DNA from: Cardiocondyla obscurior
Lineage: Eukaryota; Arthropoda; Insecta; Hymenoptera; Formicidae
Length of the DNA stretch: 64,000 nt
Reading direction: 5' to 3'
NCBI RefSeq assembly: GCF_019399895.1
Contig: NC_091873.1
Location: forward strand, 6,189,501-6,253,500
Of this stretch, positions 38,774 through 48,900 are shown piece after piece (positions within the stretch are counted from its first letter, which is position 1; every line of letters begins with the position of its first letter). Below the pieces are notes generated by a model, which saw only the letters and a list, made by a program, of their open reading frames with translations, was not told where the DNA came from and did no database searches. A program made the position numbers and the translations under genes.

Positions 38774-38911
38774 TCGGATACACGATGAGGGACATCCGGT
38801 ACAAGTGGAACGAGGGCCCAAACAGCGTCGGGGTCAGCAACGAGGTCTCCCTGCCTCAGTTCAAGGTCCTCGGCCATCGACAACGTGCCATGGAGATTAG
38901 TCTTACCACCG
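38774..38911 (+). CDS. Rdl: Rdl exon 6, second alternative copy (d-like)
   Basis: This 138-nt exon follows ATTTTTTCAG and is followed by GTAACG (38912). It encodes GYTMRDIRYKWNEGPNSVGV, then EVSLPQFKVLGHRQR and AMEISLTTG. It is interchangeable in frame with the copy at 37381 and changes 11 residues of loop F and loop C. The SLPQFKV and AMEISLTTG parts resemble the d form of insect Rdl. The letter assignment is from memory of family sequences and should be treated as probable. Confidence 0.96.
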
Positions 38912-40207
38912 GTAACGTATAAACACAACCCCACCCCCCCACCACCAACAAATAATTGTTCAACCCTCGCTTTTAACGGCATGGGTAAGGTGGAGAGACA
39001 CGTGAGCGCTATCCGATGTCCGCAGGCGCAATTGTCGCTCGCAAGAAAAAAAAAGAAAAAAAAAATACCGTCGTAATCCTGTGTACCTTACTTACTTAAA
39101 GCCGTCGATCGATCGATCGATCTCTCTCTTTCTCGCGATCTCACGCGTCGCGTACCTTCACGTACTTTTATTTAAATAATTGAGCTGGCTGGCATCGAAC
39201 GGGATCCGTCGGGCCAAGTCGTTCCTCACTTTCGGCGCCGGTGAATTTCATCGAGAAATCATCGTTACGTTCCTTCCACTTTGGTCGAATGGAATTCTCG
39301 AACGAGCAGAATTGTCTTCGCACGTTGGCGCCATGGTGCTTCAACGTCGTCCTCCGCACCGATTTCTCATGTAAATTTTACATGACGTTCAATAATGCGA
39401 CATACATTTCAGCCAAGGATGTTTATAGCGTTAGCGATTTTTCTCACAAAGTTCATTATCTCTCGATAGGTTCGTACTATTCTTTGATTAAATATCATGC
39501 GACAATCTTCGTAAAAAAAAATGAGAAAAAAAAAAAAAGGAAAAAAATAATGTCCTTCGTGTCAATATGTCTTTTCGCGATAATGGCGTGCAAGGAATGA
39601 GCTGTCAATTTTCTCGTCAAAACAGAAGTGAGCCATGGGATGCCATCCAGGGATAACTCGATTTTCCATTCTAATCGATTTCTCATTTTTCTTCTTATGC
39701 ATCCTCGAATCTTTCGATCGGCGCACAATAAACGCCGGCGGTACTATTTCATTGTAACGTGCATGCGTGCGTATCCACACTGACAAACGAACACAATACG
39801 GGCACGAAGAGTCGCGCATCAACGATGCGAATTTCACTTAACATCCCCAGCCAGCTCTGGCGCGCCGCATTTCCGACCGGCGCGAGGAATAGAGAGAGCT
39901 ACTCGCGAACAATGAAATCGCTTTTCCCGACAAAGGCCAGCGGCGGAACGGGATATGAAGCAAGAAGAACGAAGGGAGAATCGAACGGAGGAGAGCGCAA
40001 CGAAACGGACGAAGAAACGGGAGAGACGGAGAAAGAGAACGATGGTGGAGAAAGAGAGAAAGAGAGAGATGCAAGGAACGAGAAGGCGAGAAAGAGAGAG
40101 AGATAAAACGAACAGTGAGGAGGAAGGACAGTGAGCACGGGAGATAAAGAGACATTAAATAGCGCCTCTCCGTCTCCCTGTCCTGACCTTCGATCTTTTA
40201 ATCGTAG
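38912..40207 (+). other. Rdl: Rdl intron 6
   Basis: Non-coding. It has A-rich runs at 39045-39065 and 39510-39548, and a long purine-rich block (GA-rich) at about 39955-40110. The acceptor is AATCGTAG at 40207. Frames at 39759-40155 on both strands are low-complexity translations of the purine block. Confidence 0.88.
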
Positions 40208-40492
40208 GAAATTACTCGCGGCTGGCCTGCGAGATCCAGTTCGTACGGTCGATGGGCTACTACCTGATCCAGATCTACATACCCTCAGGGCTGATTGTCA
40301 TAATATCGTGGGTGAGCTTTTGGCTAAACCGAAACGCGACCCCCGCTCGGGTGGCCCTCGGAGTAACCACTGTGCTCACTATGACGACCCTAATGTCCTC
40401 AACGAACGCGGCGCTACCAAAGATCTCCTACGTCAAGTCCATCGACGTCTATCTGGGCACCTGCTTCGTCATGGTCTTTGCCTCGTTGCTCG
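40208..40492 (+). CDS. Rdl: Rdl exon 7: TM1, TM2 pore and most of TM3
   Basis: This 285-nt exon starts GAAATTACTCG after GTAG and ends before GTGAGT (40493). It begins NYSRLACEIQFVRSMGYYL, then TM1 (IQIYIPSGLIVIISWVSFWL), the pore-lining TM2 (PARVALGVTTVLTMTTLMSS), and TM3 from DVYLGTCFVMVFASLL. The TM2 sequence is that of a chloride-selective channel (PAR at its inner end). The resistance-associated Ala codon is GCT at 40345-40347, the sensitive type. NYS near the start is a potential glycosylation site. TM3 continues into exon 8. Confidence 0.99.
40345..40347 (+). other. Rdl: Dieldrin-resistance codon of RDL, Ala (sensitive allele)
   Basis: GCT encodes the Ala of TPARVALG in TM2, equivalent to Drosophila Ala301 or Ala302 depending on numbering. 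In many insects, Ser or Gly here gives cyclodiene resistance. The Ala codon shows the sampled allele is the sensitive type. Confidence 0.9.
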
Positions 40493-41151
40493 GTGAGTGC
40501 GATCGTGTACTCTTCCGTGCCTTTACGTCGCTGCCATTAAGCTTTCCATCCTGCGTCCTCTCATATACTCCGTATAGCTCGGAGCCGTGCCGTTCCAGTA
40601 GCGAGCTCGTAGAGTATCGTAGACGGATACTTGTGCAGGGTTCACGTGACAAATGCAAGGGACCCATTTTCCTCGAAATCAGTTACTCGTTTATCGCTGA
40701 CGCAAGTGTTCACCGCATCGATATTAATCCACGGACGACGTACGGAAATGCCGCTGCTGCGAAAAATCGCGGTCGCGAAATAAGAAAAAAATCAAGCGGC
40801 TAAGACAGCCCCCCGCGAATTCGCGAAAGTATGCTAGCTACACGCAGTCCGGCGCTGTGCATTGTTGCGTTTCCACAACCGCGATTGCGAGTATCTCATT
40901 ACATGACATCAAGGTACTTCGCCGTCGCGGTGATCCGCTCGACCGGAGGGGGTTTCCAGGGAAATGGCTTTCTTCCATCTGCACGTGAGCTCTACACAAG
41001 TACCGGGAGCGCAAGCATGAGTGAGATTCTCGACGGATGGAAGTGGGCCCCCGTGAACCGGGCTTCCCGCCCAGATCTTACAGTGGCAGACGTGTCATGG
41101 CATTGAATAGTTACGTGTTTTTCATTTCCCGTGGATTCTTATTATTCGCAG
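40493..41151 (+). other. Rdl: Rdl intron 7
   Basis: An intron of 659 nt with long open stretches on the + strand (to 40803 and from 40831) but no recognisable protein. The acceptor ATTCGCAG at 41151 follows a T-rich tract. Confidence 0.88.
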
Positions 41152-41300
41152 AGTACGCCACGGTGGGCTACATGGCCAAGAGGATTCAGATGCGGAAGAA
41201 CCGCTTCCAAAAGATCGCCGAGAGCATGAAGGCCGCGAGCGAAAATCCAGGACCGCCGCGCGCGCCCGGCGATCACGGCGATCATGCGCCTAAGCAAACT
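41152..41300 (+). CDS. Rdl: Rdl exon 8: end of TM3 and start of intracellular loop
   Basis: This 149-nt exon follows TTCGCAG and ends at ACT before GTGAGT (41301). It encodes EYATVGYMAKRIQMRKNRFQ, then KIAESMKAASENPGPPRAPG and ends HAPKQT. Compared with fly RDL as I recall it, three residues (AIQ) appear to be missing between RF and KIAE, and the loop is much shorter, without the long Gly-rich runs of the fly. It ends on a codon boundary, so it joins exon 9 directly. Without splicing, the frame stays open to a stop at 41532. Confidence 0.97.
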
Positions 41301-43806
41301 GTGAGTAGCGACGGCCAAGATTGTCGTCGTTCCCAAATTTCTTTCTTCCATGCAGAATGTCGTTTTCTCACCGCGTACATGGCCAGGAGACCCGATAATA
41401 CTAGCGATCCCCTGGACGATTTTTTACACGCTTTCTTTCAGCAAGTAGACGATCGGCTCTGTCAAGATATCCCAGATGTCCTGATCGTGGCACAATTACA
41501 GATTTTATGCATAACTGTAGCACTTGTTTCATAATTTTACGGCTCCCGAGAGCCATGTGATATTACATAAACATACACATACAAATATCATCTGGCTTGC
41601 CTACGTCGGCGACAAAGTAAATCTCGAAACAAACTTTAAATTGCGAAATTAAAAAAAGGAAAGAAAAAAAGAATTAACACAAATATAATAATAACCGTTA
41701 AAAAATCCTTAACAGGTGGCAATAAATAAATCTTTAACAAACAACGATATAAACGAATATTAAAGCTAATCAAGCTCTTATCTTTCGTCACAAGGACAGG
41801 CTCAACAGGACGAAGCCGAGTATTATCCTCGATCCGGTTCAGCACGTATCATCGCGCAATGTAAATATGCACTTTCCGTCCCTCCCCCTCTGACAGATAA
41901 AAAAAAAAAGGAAAAAAGTAAAAAAGAAGCGAACTAAAACCGGCAGGCTCAACATACGAAAGGTCAAAAGCTAAAAGGTTCTGCGAAATGAATTTCCCAT
42001 TCGGCCGTGCAACGCGCCGGACAACGTGTTCCATACCAACACGGACAAGACGCACTATAAATTTTCTTTTAATCTTGGGTATTGTAGACTCCCCTTCCCC
42101 TCCTTAGGAAAACAGAAAATATTAAAAGACCGGAAAAAGAAAGAGGACAATGTGGAAGAACGGAAAGAAGTGAGTAAACGAGCGACAGAGATAAACGGGA
42201 CGGACGACGAAGGACAGTCATAAAACGTCGGATAAGAGGATGAGACGTTTTAATTAATTATTATTACAAAGTTAATTATTCATGTTATCCAGCTTAACGA
42301 CGTTAGTTAATTCTTTTTATTACGTATTTGATAATTATATTCGGTTACCTTCGAAAATTTTTATTATTGTTTTTCCCGGAATGCGAAAAGAATATTAATA
42401 AAACTGTGCTCGATTATTTCGTTCCGATAATTCGGATGCATATTAATAATGCGATTTAATTACCCGGGTGGAAATTTATCTAGCAAATCTGATTTTGCAG
42501 CTTGTAATTAGATCGCGGAAATTAAATATATTTCTTAACTAGCGACCAGCTTGGTACTAGCCGTGATACAGTTGTCATTTAAAGAAAAAGAAACAAAGTC
42601 TAGCATCGGTCGTATAGTTTTTGTCCGGCGTGTACTGTGTATCTAAATATAGACGTCTAAACTTTTTTCGCCGCGTGCTTGTTTACTGTTTTGTCTTGAC
42701 CATACGCAAAGTTCGACTGCCGAATTCGTCGGGCAAGCCGGTTCTTGCCGCCCGCCGCCCGCGCGTCCTCCACCTTGCGAATTTCGAGCGCAAGGTGCCG
42801 GCCAGATGTAAACACACGCGCGTACTCACACTACGACGGCGGGCGGCATGAACCGGCTGGCCCGATGAATTCGGCCGTCGAGCGTTGTCGAGCGTTGCGT
42901 AAGATCAACACACAACAGTAGATTAGTACGCGACGAAAAACGTTTAGATATCTAGATTTTTTTGGCTCGTTATTAGTTAGACATAATTATTTAGTATCAA
43001 GTATGTTTTGAGCGTTACATTTCTGGCTCAGTTCTGGACAGTTTTGCTAGACAGCCACGAGAAGAGCCACGAATTGGCTAACTAATTTTTAGATAACGGG
43101 GGGAATTAATTTTCCACTCGGGTTAACGTTAAAAGTGACAAGGGTTATGAGAAATATTTTGCAATCTTGTGATTTTTCGATAGACAACTGTAACCGTGTA
43201 ATCTCTTTATATTAATATTAATTTTAAAAGCCAGAAATTAAATTCGAACGCGCAATACCATTTTACATCAAATATCAGTCTTTTATAACGACTAATGGTT
43301 TTTGTATCAATAACGAATGATATTAATTTCTCCGGCATCTCATCCCGACAGTGCCATTAACATCACATACACCAGCTTTCGATTGAATTTTCACTGACCC
43401 CGGTTTTTTTGCTTGAGCACGAGCAACCGCACCGCGTGTTTCTACGAACCGCGGTACTTTTACGAGAGACTTTTCCTATTTCACGCTGAAACATTTATGG
43501 AACAAACGAGCAGACGCGAGTCGCGACAGCGACGTAATAAAAAAAAATATTTAAAAAAATAAAAAAAATATGGGAAAAAAAAGAAAGAAAGAAAAAAAAA
43601 AAAACGAAAACCAGGTGAGTCTCTCGAATACCGAACGCTCCGATGGCTACGTAAAGTCGGACGTCACCGCGCTGAACGATAAAAATATACACTGCCCAGT
43701 ACCTCGGTGTCGCATGCCAATCCGACAAAATTCGGGGTAAACCTCGGGTGAGGGACGCCCCACGGCAAACTGCCGTGTCTCTTGTAAGTGGTCCCATGTT
43801 GTCCAG
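41301..43806 (+). other. Rdl: Rdl intron 8
   Basis: About 2.5 kb. It contains the inverted repeat at 42711-42883 and an A-rich stretch at 43535-43612 that is followed by an isolated donor-like CAGGTGAGT. Some insects have an optional exon here (a NRPIGFSN-type segment in flies); I could not find a counterpart. The tract before the 43806 acceptor is poor in pyrimidines. Confidence 0.8.
42711..42883. repeat. Near-perfect inverted repeat (arms about 39-47 nt) in Rdl intron 8
   Basis: The segment 42719-42757 is the reverse complement of 42837-42875 with only about three mismatches; weaker pairing extends the arms to about 42711 and 42883. Inside, CACCTTGCG (42770-42778) and CGCAAGGTG form a smaller hairpin. 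The element is GC-rich against AT-rich intron DNA. It may be a small non-autonomous transposon (MITE) or a structured intronic RNA. No clear target-site duplication was seen. Confidence 0.85.
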
Positions 43807-43951
43807 GAGGTGCGGTTCAAGGTGCACGACCCAAAGGCACACAGCAAAGGTGGGACTCTCGAGAACACCATTAACGGTCGCGCCGATGAAGAATCGGGGG
43901 GCGCGCCGCAACATATTATTCATCCTAACAAGGACATCACCAAGCTCTACG
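43807..43951 (+). CDS. Rdl: Rdl exon 9: intracellular loop, conserved segment
   Basis: This 145-nt exon starts GAGGTGCGG after GTCCAG and ends one base into a Gly codon before GTATGA (43952). It encodes EVRFKVHDPKAHSKGGTLEN, then TINGRADEESGGAPQ and HIIHPNKDITKLY. The VRFKVHDPKAHSKGGTLEN block is a hallmark of insect RDL. The rest of the loop is compact compared with flies. Both splice sites are weaker than average (poor pyrimidine tract, GTATGA donor), so conservation is the main support. Confidence 0.97.
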
Positions 43952-44582
43952 GTATGAGTAGACCATGTACGCACTTTTATAACACTTTTTTAACCCCCCG
44001 CCTGGCAAGCTATCAAACAATATTCGGTTCTTAGCTTGGCAGGCTGTCTATTTCAACGAGCTTCTGAACGGTGGTTAATAAACGCAGCTGCGCGGTTCAA
44101 CCGTCAGCGAGCTCGGAAAGCCACCGGCGTGGTGTCATCGCTGGGTAAAGGGCCTGAAACAAGGCCGTCAATTGCGCAATATGAACGTCGAGTACTTTGA
44201 ACCTCGCGAAGACCATAGAATATTCATACCCGATGATACCACGCACCTGCGCCCGGTCGCTGTATTATATATATATATAAAAAGAAAAAAGAAAAAAAAA
44301 AAGGAAAATAAATATATATATATGTATACACATATTTTCTCTACGCTTGTAACACCGTCCGAAAAAGCTTGTCACTGATCATCTCATAAAAAGCTTCTTG
44401 CATTTTAAGATACGTACAACATATCTACAACGTATTACGATGCACTATTAGATCTGCTTTTTGTACTTTACTGAAGTAAACGGCACCGCGCGAACTCGGA
44501 AGCTCACTGAAATATGCAATTCTCTTCCCCACGGCCCTGCGCGCCGCAATTATTCTAAGCTACTTTGACGTTCCTTATACAG
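43952..44582 (+). other. Rdl: Rdl intron 9
   Basis: An intron of 631 nt. It includes an A-rich and TA-rich stretch at 44265-44330. The acceptor is CTTATACAG. No gene was seen. Confidence 0.9.
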
Positions 44583-44728
44583 GCATCACGCCGTCGGACA
44601 TCGACAAGTATTCCCGCATCGTATTTCCGGTATGTTTCGTTTGCTTCAATCTGATGTACTGGATTATTTACCTACACATCAGCGACGTGGTCGCGGACGA
44701 CCTCGTGCTGCTCGAGGAGGCCAAGTAA
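44583..44728 (+). CDS. Rdl: Rdl exon 10: TM4 and C-terminus
   Basis: The terminal coding exon follows TTATACAG and runs to TAA at 44726-44728. It encodes GITPSDIDKYSRIVFPVC, TM4 (FVCFNLMYWIIYLH) and the tail ISDVVADDLVLLEEAK. The tail is short and extracellular, as expected for the family. The stop codon is immediately after EEAK. Confidence 0.98.
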
Positions 44729-45940
44729 ACGACGGCGTCGCAGTGCTCCGAGAGCGAGAGGGAAAAAACGGGCGAAAGAGTGCGGCAGAGACGGGCATTC
44801 TTACGCGCGGGAACGAAGATCAAGACCGATTCGCGACGGAGGAGGCGAAAGCGGTTCGAGGAGGATAAGTCGAGGCGCAAATTCGGTGACTACTGCGGGA
44901 CAGAAGTAGAAGAAGCGAGTAGTATAAAGCGAAACGAGACAGCCGTATCGGGCTCGCACAGGCCGGAGGGTTTCGAAACATGCGCTCAGAGGGTCCGTCT
45001 CGAGAGAACGATAGCCAGCTTCCCTATTGGAAGCAGTACCGGGACGAACACGGGCGGCCGCGCGAGTAACCTGAAACCGCGGTAGGACTACTTGACGATC
45101 TCGGCGATTAGAGACGGACGAGACGTGGCCTCGCAATCAGACGGCCACGATCGGTTCGGGCGCGCTGACTTCCTAAACGCGCGCCACCCCCGCTACTTGC
45201 CCGGCTGTCGGAATTTTTACCAAGCTAAAGGCCCTTCGTCGATCAGCGATCACGGGCACGCGTTAAGCCTCCGGTTATCGTCTGCTGTCCACGAGGCGTC
45301 TTCGTCAAAGACTCAATATATATACATAAATATATATTATATATATATTATAAATAGATACGTCGCGCGATAGAAGTATATACGTCGCGGCGCAAGCGGA
45401 AACGGCAAGCAGGAAGCTCAATCGCAAAAGCGAATCCACGAGCATACATACCATAAAACATTGCCAGTCTAGGTATCTCTAGTTCTTAAACGGAGAAAAT
45501 ACCTTCGATATAAACACTTGTCAATTTAGCCACCATTATATATAGTAACGTTAACTAACGCTAAGAACAACGCCGAGACTCATCGGTTTAAAGCGACGAT
45601 TCAATCGGGAGCAGCCGGGGGATGGAAAAATATAGGATTATCGACGTTCGTCGAAGTCGAGGATGAATCGTCGCTGTGACGCCGTCAGCAGCGTTTGCGC
45701 GCAGAGAAAACGCGGCGGAAATCGCATGGTGGCATGTGTGTGTGCGTGCGCTAGCGTGTGTGTGTGTGTGCGTGTGTGTGCATGCGTGCGAACGAGAGAG
45801 GCAGAGAGTGAGAAGAGAGAACGAGAGTAGAAACGAATGAGCGTAAGCGTTAACGTGTGCGTGAAAGTGCGTGCGGAAAGAGCAAGAAAAAAGAAAAGAA
45901 AAATAGAAAAAAGAAAAGGAAAAAGAAAAAGAAATAAAGA
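44729..45940 (+). other. Rdl: Presumed Rdl 3' untranslated region
   Basis: The stretch directly follows the Rdl stop codon and has no further recognisable gene. It is purine- and CpG-rich at first, then has a TA microsatellite at 45317-45355 and a GT/GC microsatellite at 45735-45785. The first canonical AATAAA I see is at 45933-45938, but it lies in an A-rich tract and may not be the true signal; another is at 49327-49332. The end is a guess. Confidence 0.35.
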
Positions 45941-48900
45941 ACGGCGGAAAGTTTATATTCCGAACGAAGAAATACAATGTACTATCGGAGACTGGTGCGA
46001 CTTATTATCTAAGTAAGTACAGTAATTAATATGTATATTAATATATATATACGCGCGCGCGTACGCGGCCACGTTAGGTACGCGCGTACACGCATATTAG
46101 ACACGTGCGTGCACACATGCGTACGCGAGACGCGTACGGAGGATCGATGAGTATTCTGAGCGCGATCCGCGAAGGTAGACGACGGCAAAAAAAAAAAAAA
46201 AAAATGAGAAGCGATAAAAAGAAGGATAACGCGACGCAGGACGCCCACGACGAAAGCGGCTCGGGTTTCACGGTAGCGGCCTCACTTTTCAGCATCCGCA
46301 TTTATTTGGATTACGGCCAAGTGGGAGCCCAGGTCACTTTTTTTATTTCGTAGGACTTTTTTACGATTTTTCACGGCGCGACTTTTGTATTTCTCTGTGC
46401 GTATGACTCGCGTCGCCGCTGCCGAAATCGGTGTAACTATCGTCACTCGTCCCGGGGCGTTTTTTTTTATTTATTTTTTCTCTTCTTTTATTTTTCGTAC
46501 GCGTGTACGTGCGTGTGCACATGGCTCAATCGGGAGTACTCTTAGCTCGTAACTACGTAGTCGCGACTGTTTACGTAGGGAAGCTCCCGGGATGTATAAT
46601 GATTATAGATCGGTCGTAAAAACACTCCAATCGAGTCGTGAAAATCGAGAGGGACAAAACGGACCAAGGCGGAATGCAGCTTGGCGTTCCACTTTCGCGT
46701 CGAAAGAAAGCTTTTGCTAAGGAATAATTAATTTATAATTGACAGACACACAGTGTCGCGGGATCATACTTCATTTTACTGTACATCGGAAAACAATAGC
46801 GAGGAAAAAACAAAAAATAATAATAATACAAAACAAAGCTAATAAAAATTAATCCGTGCAGTTGCGAGTATTGTCCTTAAATTACATATCTTTATTCGTA
46901 CCGCCTACGTGATAGCCGCGACTAATCTCATCGATTTGATTCGCAATTTATTCCGCGAACGTCCTTTGAAGTAAATACTTATGCAAGATGAGAGAGACAG
47001 CGAAATAATATACGCTTTCATTTTGCGTGGGCTACTTTTCGAGCTTTACACGAACGTTCTTGTTTCGGCGTATTTCGTTGTCCAATGTTTTGTCAATTTA
47101 ATTAACGTTAATTGCACGGTGCTCTACTTCATCCTCTCCGGAGTAGCTCACTGTTTGCGCTTTCTAAAATCCCGTTCGCCATTACAGACCATCGATCACT
47201 TATACAAAAAGTTACGAAAACCTGTAAACCCGGAACTTTTTTCTTTACGCCTTTCATATAAAAATTTCCCGATCGAGTGCTTTCCTTCAAACGCAGTCGA
47301 TTATTCTTCCGCAAAAGTCAATCCCTGTCCTTTGTTTAAATAATTTTCCCACAATCGCCCGTCGATACGCGTCGGCAATTAAATATTCAATTCATCGTTT
47401 CGGCTTAATTTAAGATTTATCGAAAGGTAAAGGTTTCGCCAGCGCAACATATTTATTTTAAAACTTCCTTTCCCTTGTCTAAAGTTTACGAGCCTTCAAG
47501 TGCTCGCGATGTAAGAACAATCGAGCGGCATTCTTTCGGAATTGAACTTCTGGTGTTTATGATTTAAGAGAAGCGCGGAAAAAAAAAACTTCCGGGGACA
47601 TAATATATACATGCAAGCTTTCTTTTTGCCGGCCTTTCTCTCTTGCCCCTCGGACGGTAGCGGCTGACTGCAAGCTGGGCCGTGGAAGCTTGCCATTCAG
47701 GATATCGACCAGCTGACACGCCCAACCCACCCTCTGACTCTTTCTCATCCCTTCTATGCCGCCGCTCTTACTCTTCCTCTCCCTGTTCTCGTCCTCCATT
47801 CTACTTTGCAATCGCCAAATAGTCCGTTTACCAAGCGCTACTGTCACTCTCGCGTTTAATAAGAACTTCGCCTCGGCGATCTCCGCGAGAATTTATTATG
47901 AAAATAACTAATCCGCAGTCGAGAATTCCGCCTCGGTCCACCATCTATCTCGGATATCCGAAAGATACGAAGGAGGGACCGTCGTACTCGAACGTCACAT
48001 TTATCAATCGAAAACGCTGAGCCGTACGATTCTTCGACGCATAAAAGTCAGAACAATTTCGACAAAAATTCGTCAAGTATTCGTTAATTCGAACAAATAT
48101 GATTTTATTATCGCAAATAAAATATCAGTGATTTTTTTTATATTCGCGACATCGAAATTTTCGAATCGGATTCGAATCGCTGTACATATTCCGCGTAAAA
48201 CGACCGTGCACGCGCGACAGTCTTCTTGTCTTTTCACCGCACGTTGTCATTACTCGGCGGGCTTGCGTCTCGCTAGATTCGACCACGACGATTCGCCACC
48301 ACGGTCACAATCAACCGCGGCATTCCGCTCGCGCGTACACATCCGACCACTTATTTCGCTTTTGCGTTCACCGCGAATGCCCGGCATCCGGGTTTTCAAT
48401 CGCGGTGAAGCCGCGACGGTAATGCGAGCGACGGCGACGGCGAGCTCGCCGCGACGGCGAGAAAAGCGCGAAATCGCGTGCCCGGCCCTCGTTCGTTTCT
48501 TTCTTCGGCTGCGCTCGTACATAATATATAAGTATTGATACATTTCTCCACGTCCGCCCCAACCGGAAGCGTTGTGTGCAATTTATATAACTGTACATCC
48601 GTTATCTACTCGGAGCCTCTATAATAAGGGAGAGAGTGAGAGAAGTGAGAAAGAGAGGATCTAACTCGTTTTATTGTTGTGATATATTCTATGGTAGCTA
48701 TATGCATTTATTCGCGCGTATGAGTGACATATACGCGTGCCTATAATTGTTTGCCATATACGCCAGGATCTTTAAGCTGGGTGGACAAACGGCGGGAATT
48801 GGCGTATCCACGTATCGAAGACGGTGAGAAGAAAAAAAAAATAAAAATAAAAGAAAAAAAAAAATAATAAAAAAAACTCTTCCTTAGGTAGACGTAACAA

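Larger units (their letters stand above)
12207..44728 (+). other. Rdl: Rdl gene span: GABA-gated chloride channel subunit, exons 2-10 (5' incomplete)
   Basis: The gene encodes a Cys-loop pentameric ligand-gated ion channel of the insect nervous system. GABA binding opens a chloride pore that inhibits neurons, and cyclodienes, fipronil and isoxazolines act on it. Twelve coding segments were placed by near-identity to insect RDL and by matching GT-AG splice sites. With one exon 3 and one exon 6 used, the coding length is 1339 nt: one base finishing a split codon, 445 codons and TAA. All four transmembrane segments, the Cys-loop and the ligand-binding loops are present. The N-terminal signal-peptide exon is not visible. 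Introns range from about 0.6 to 7.6 kb. Exon numbering follows Drosophila Rdl. Confidence 0.98.

Noticed and set aside
39759..40155. Glu/Arg-rich frame on + and Ser/Leu-rich frames on - strand
   Set aside because: Low-complexity translation of a purine-rich intron tract before exon 7.
43613..43620. Consensus-like donor CAGGTGAGT in intron 8, considered as the end of an optional loop exon
   Set aside because: The preceding sequence is a poly-purine run that cannot form a plausible exon, and no NRPIGFSN-like peptide was found.
43495..43974. 159-codon minus-strand frame overlapping Rdl exon 9
   Set aside because: It is the antisense shadow of a conserved coding exon plus a low-complexity Phe run from an A-rich tract.
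46981..47343. 120-codon + strand frame, hydrophobic first half, downstream of Rdl
   Set aside because: No recognised family, no promoter or splice context, and it lies in what may be Rdl 3'UTR; hydrophobic residues follow from T-rich codons.
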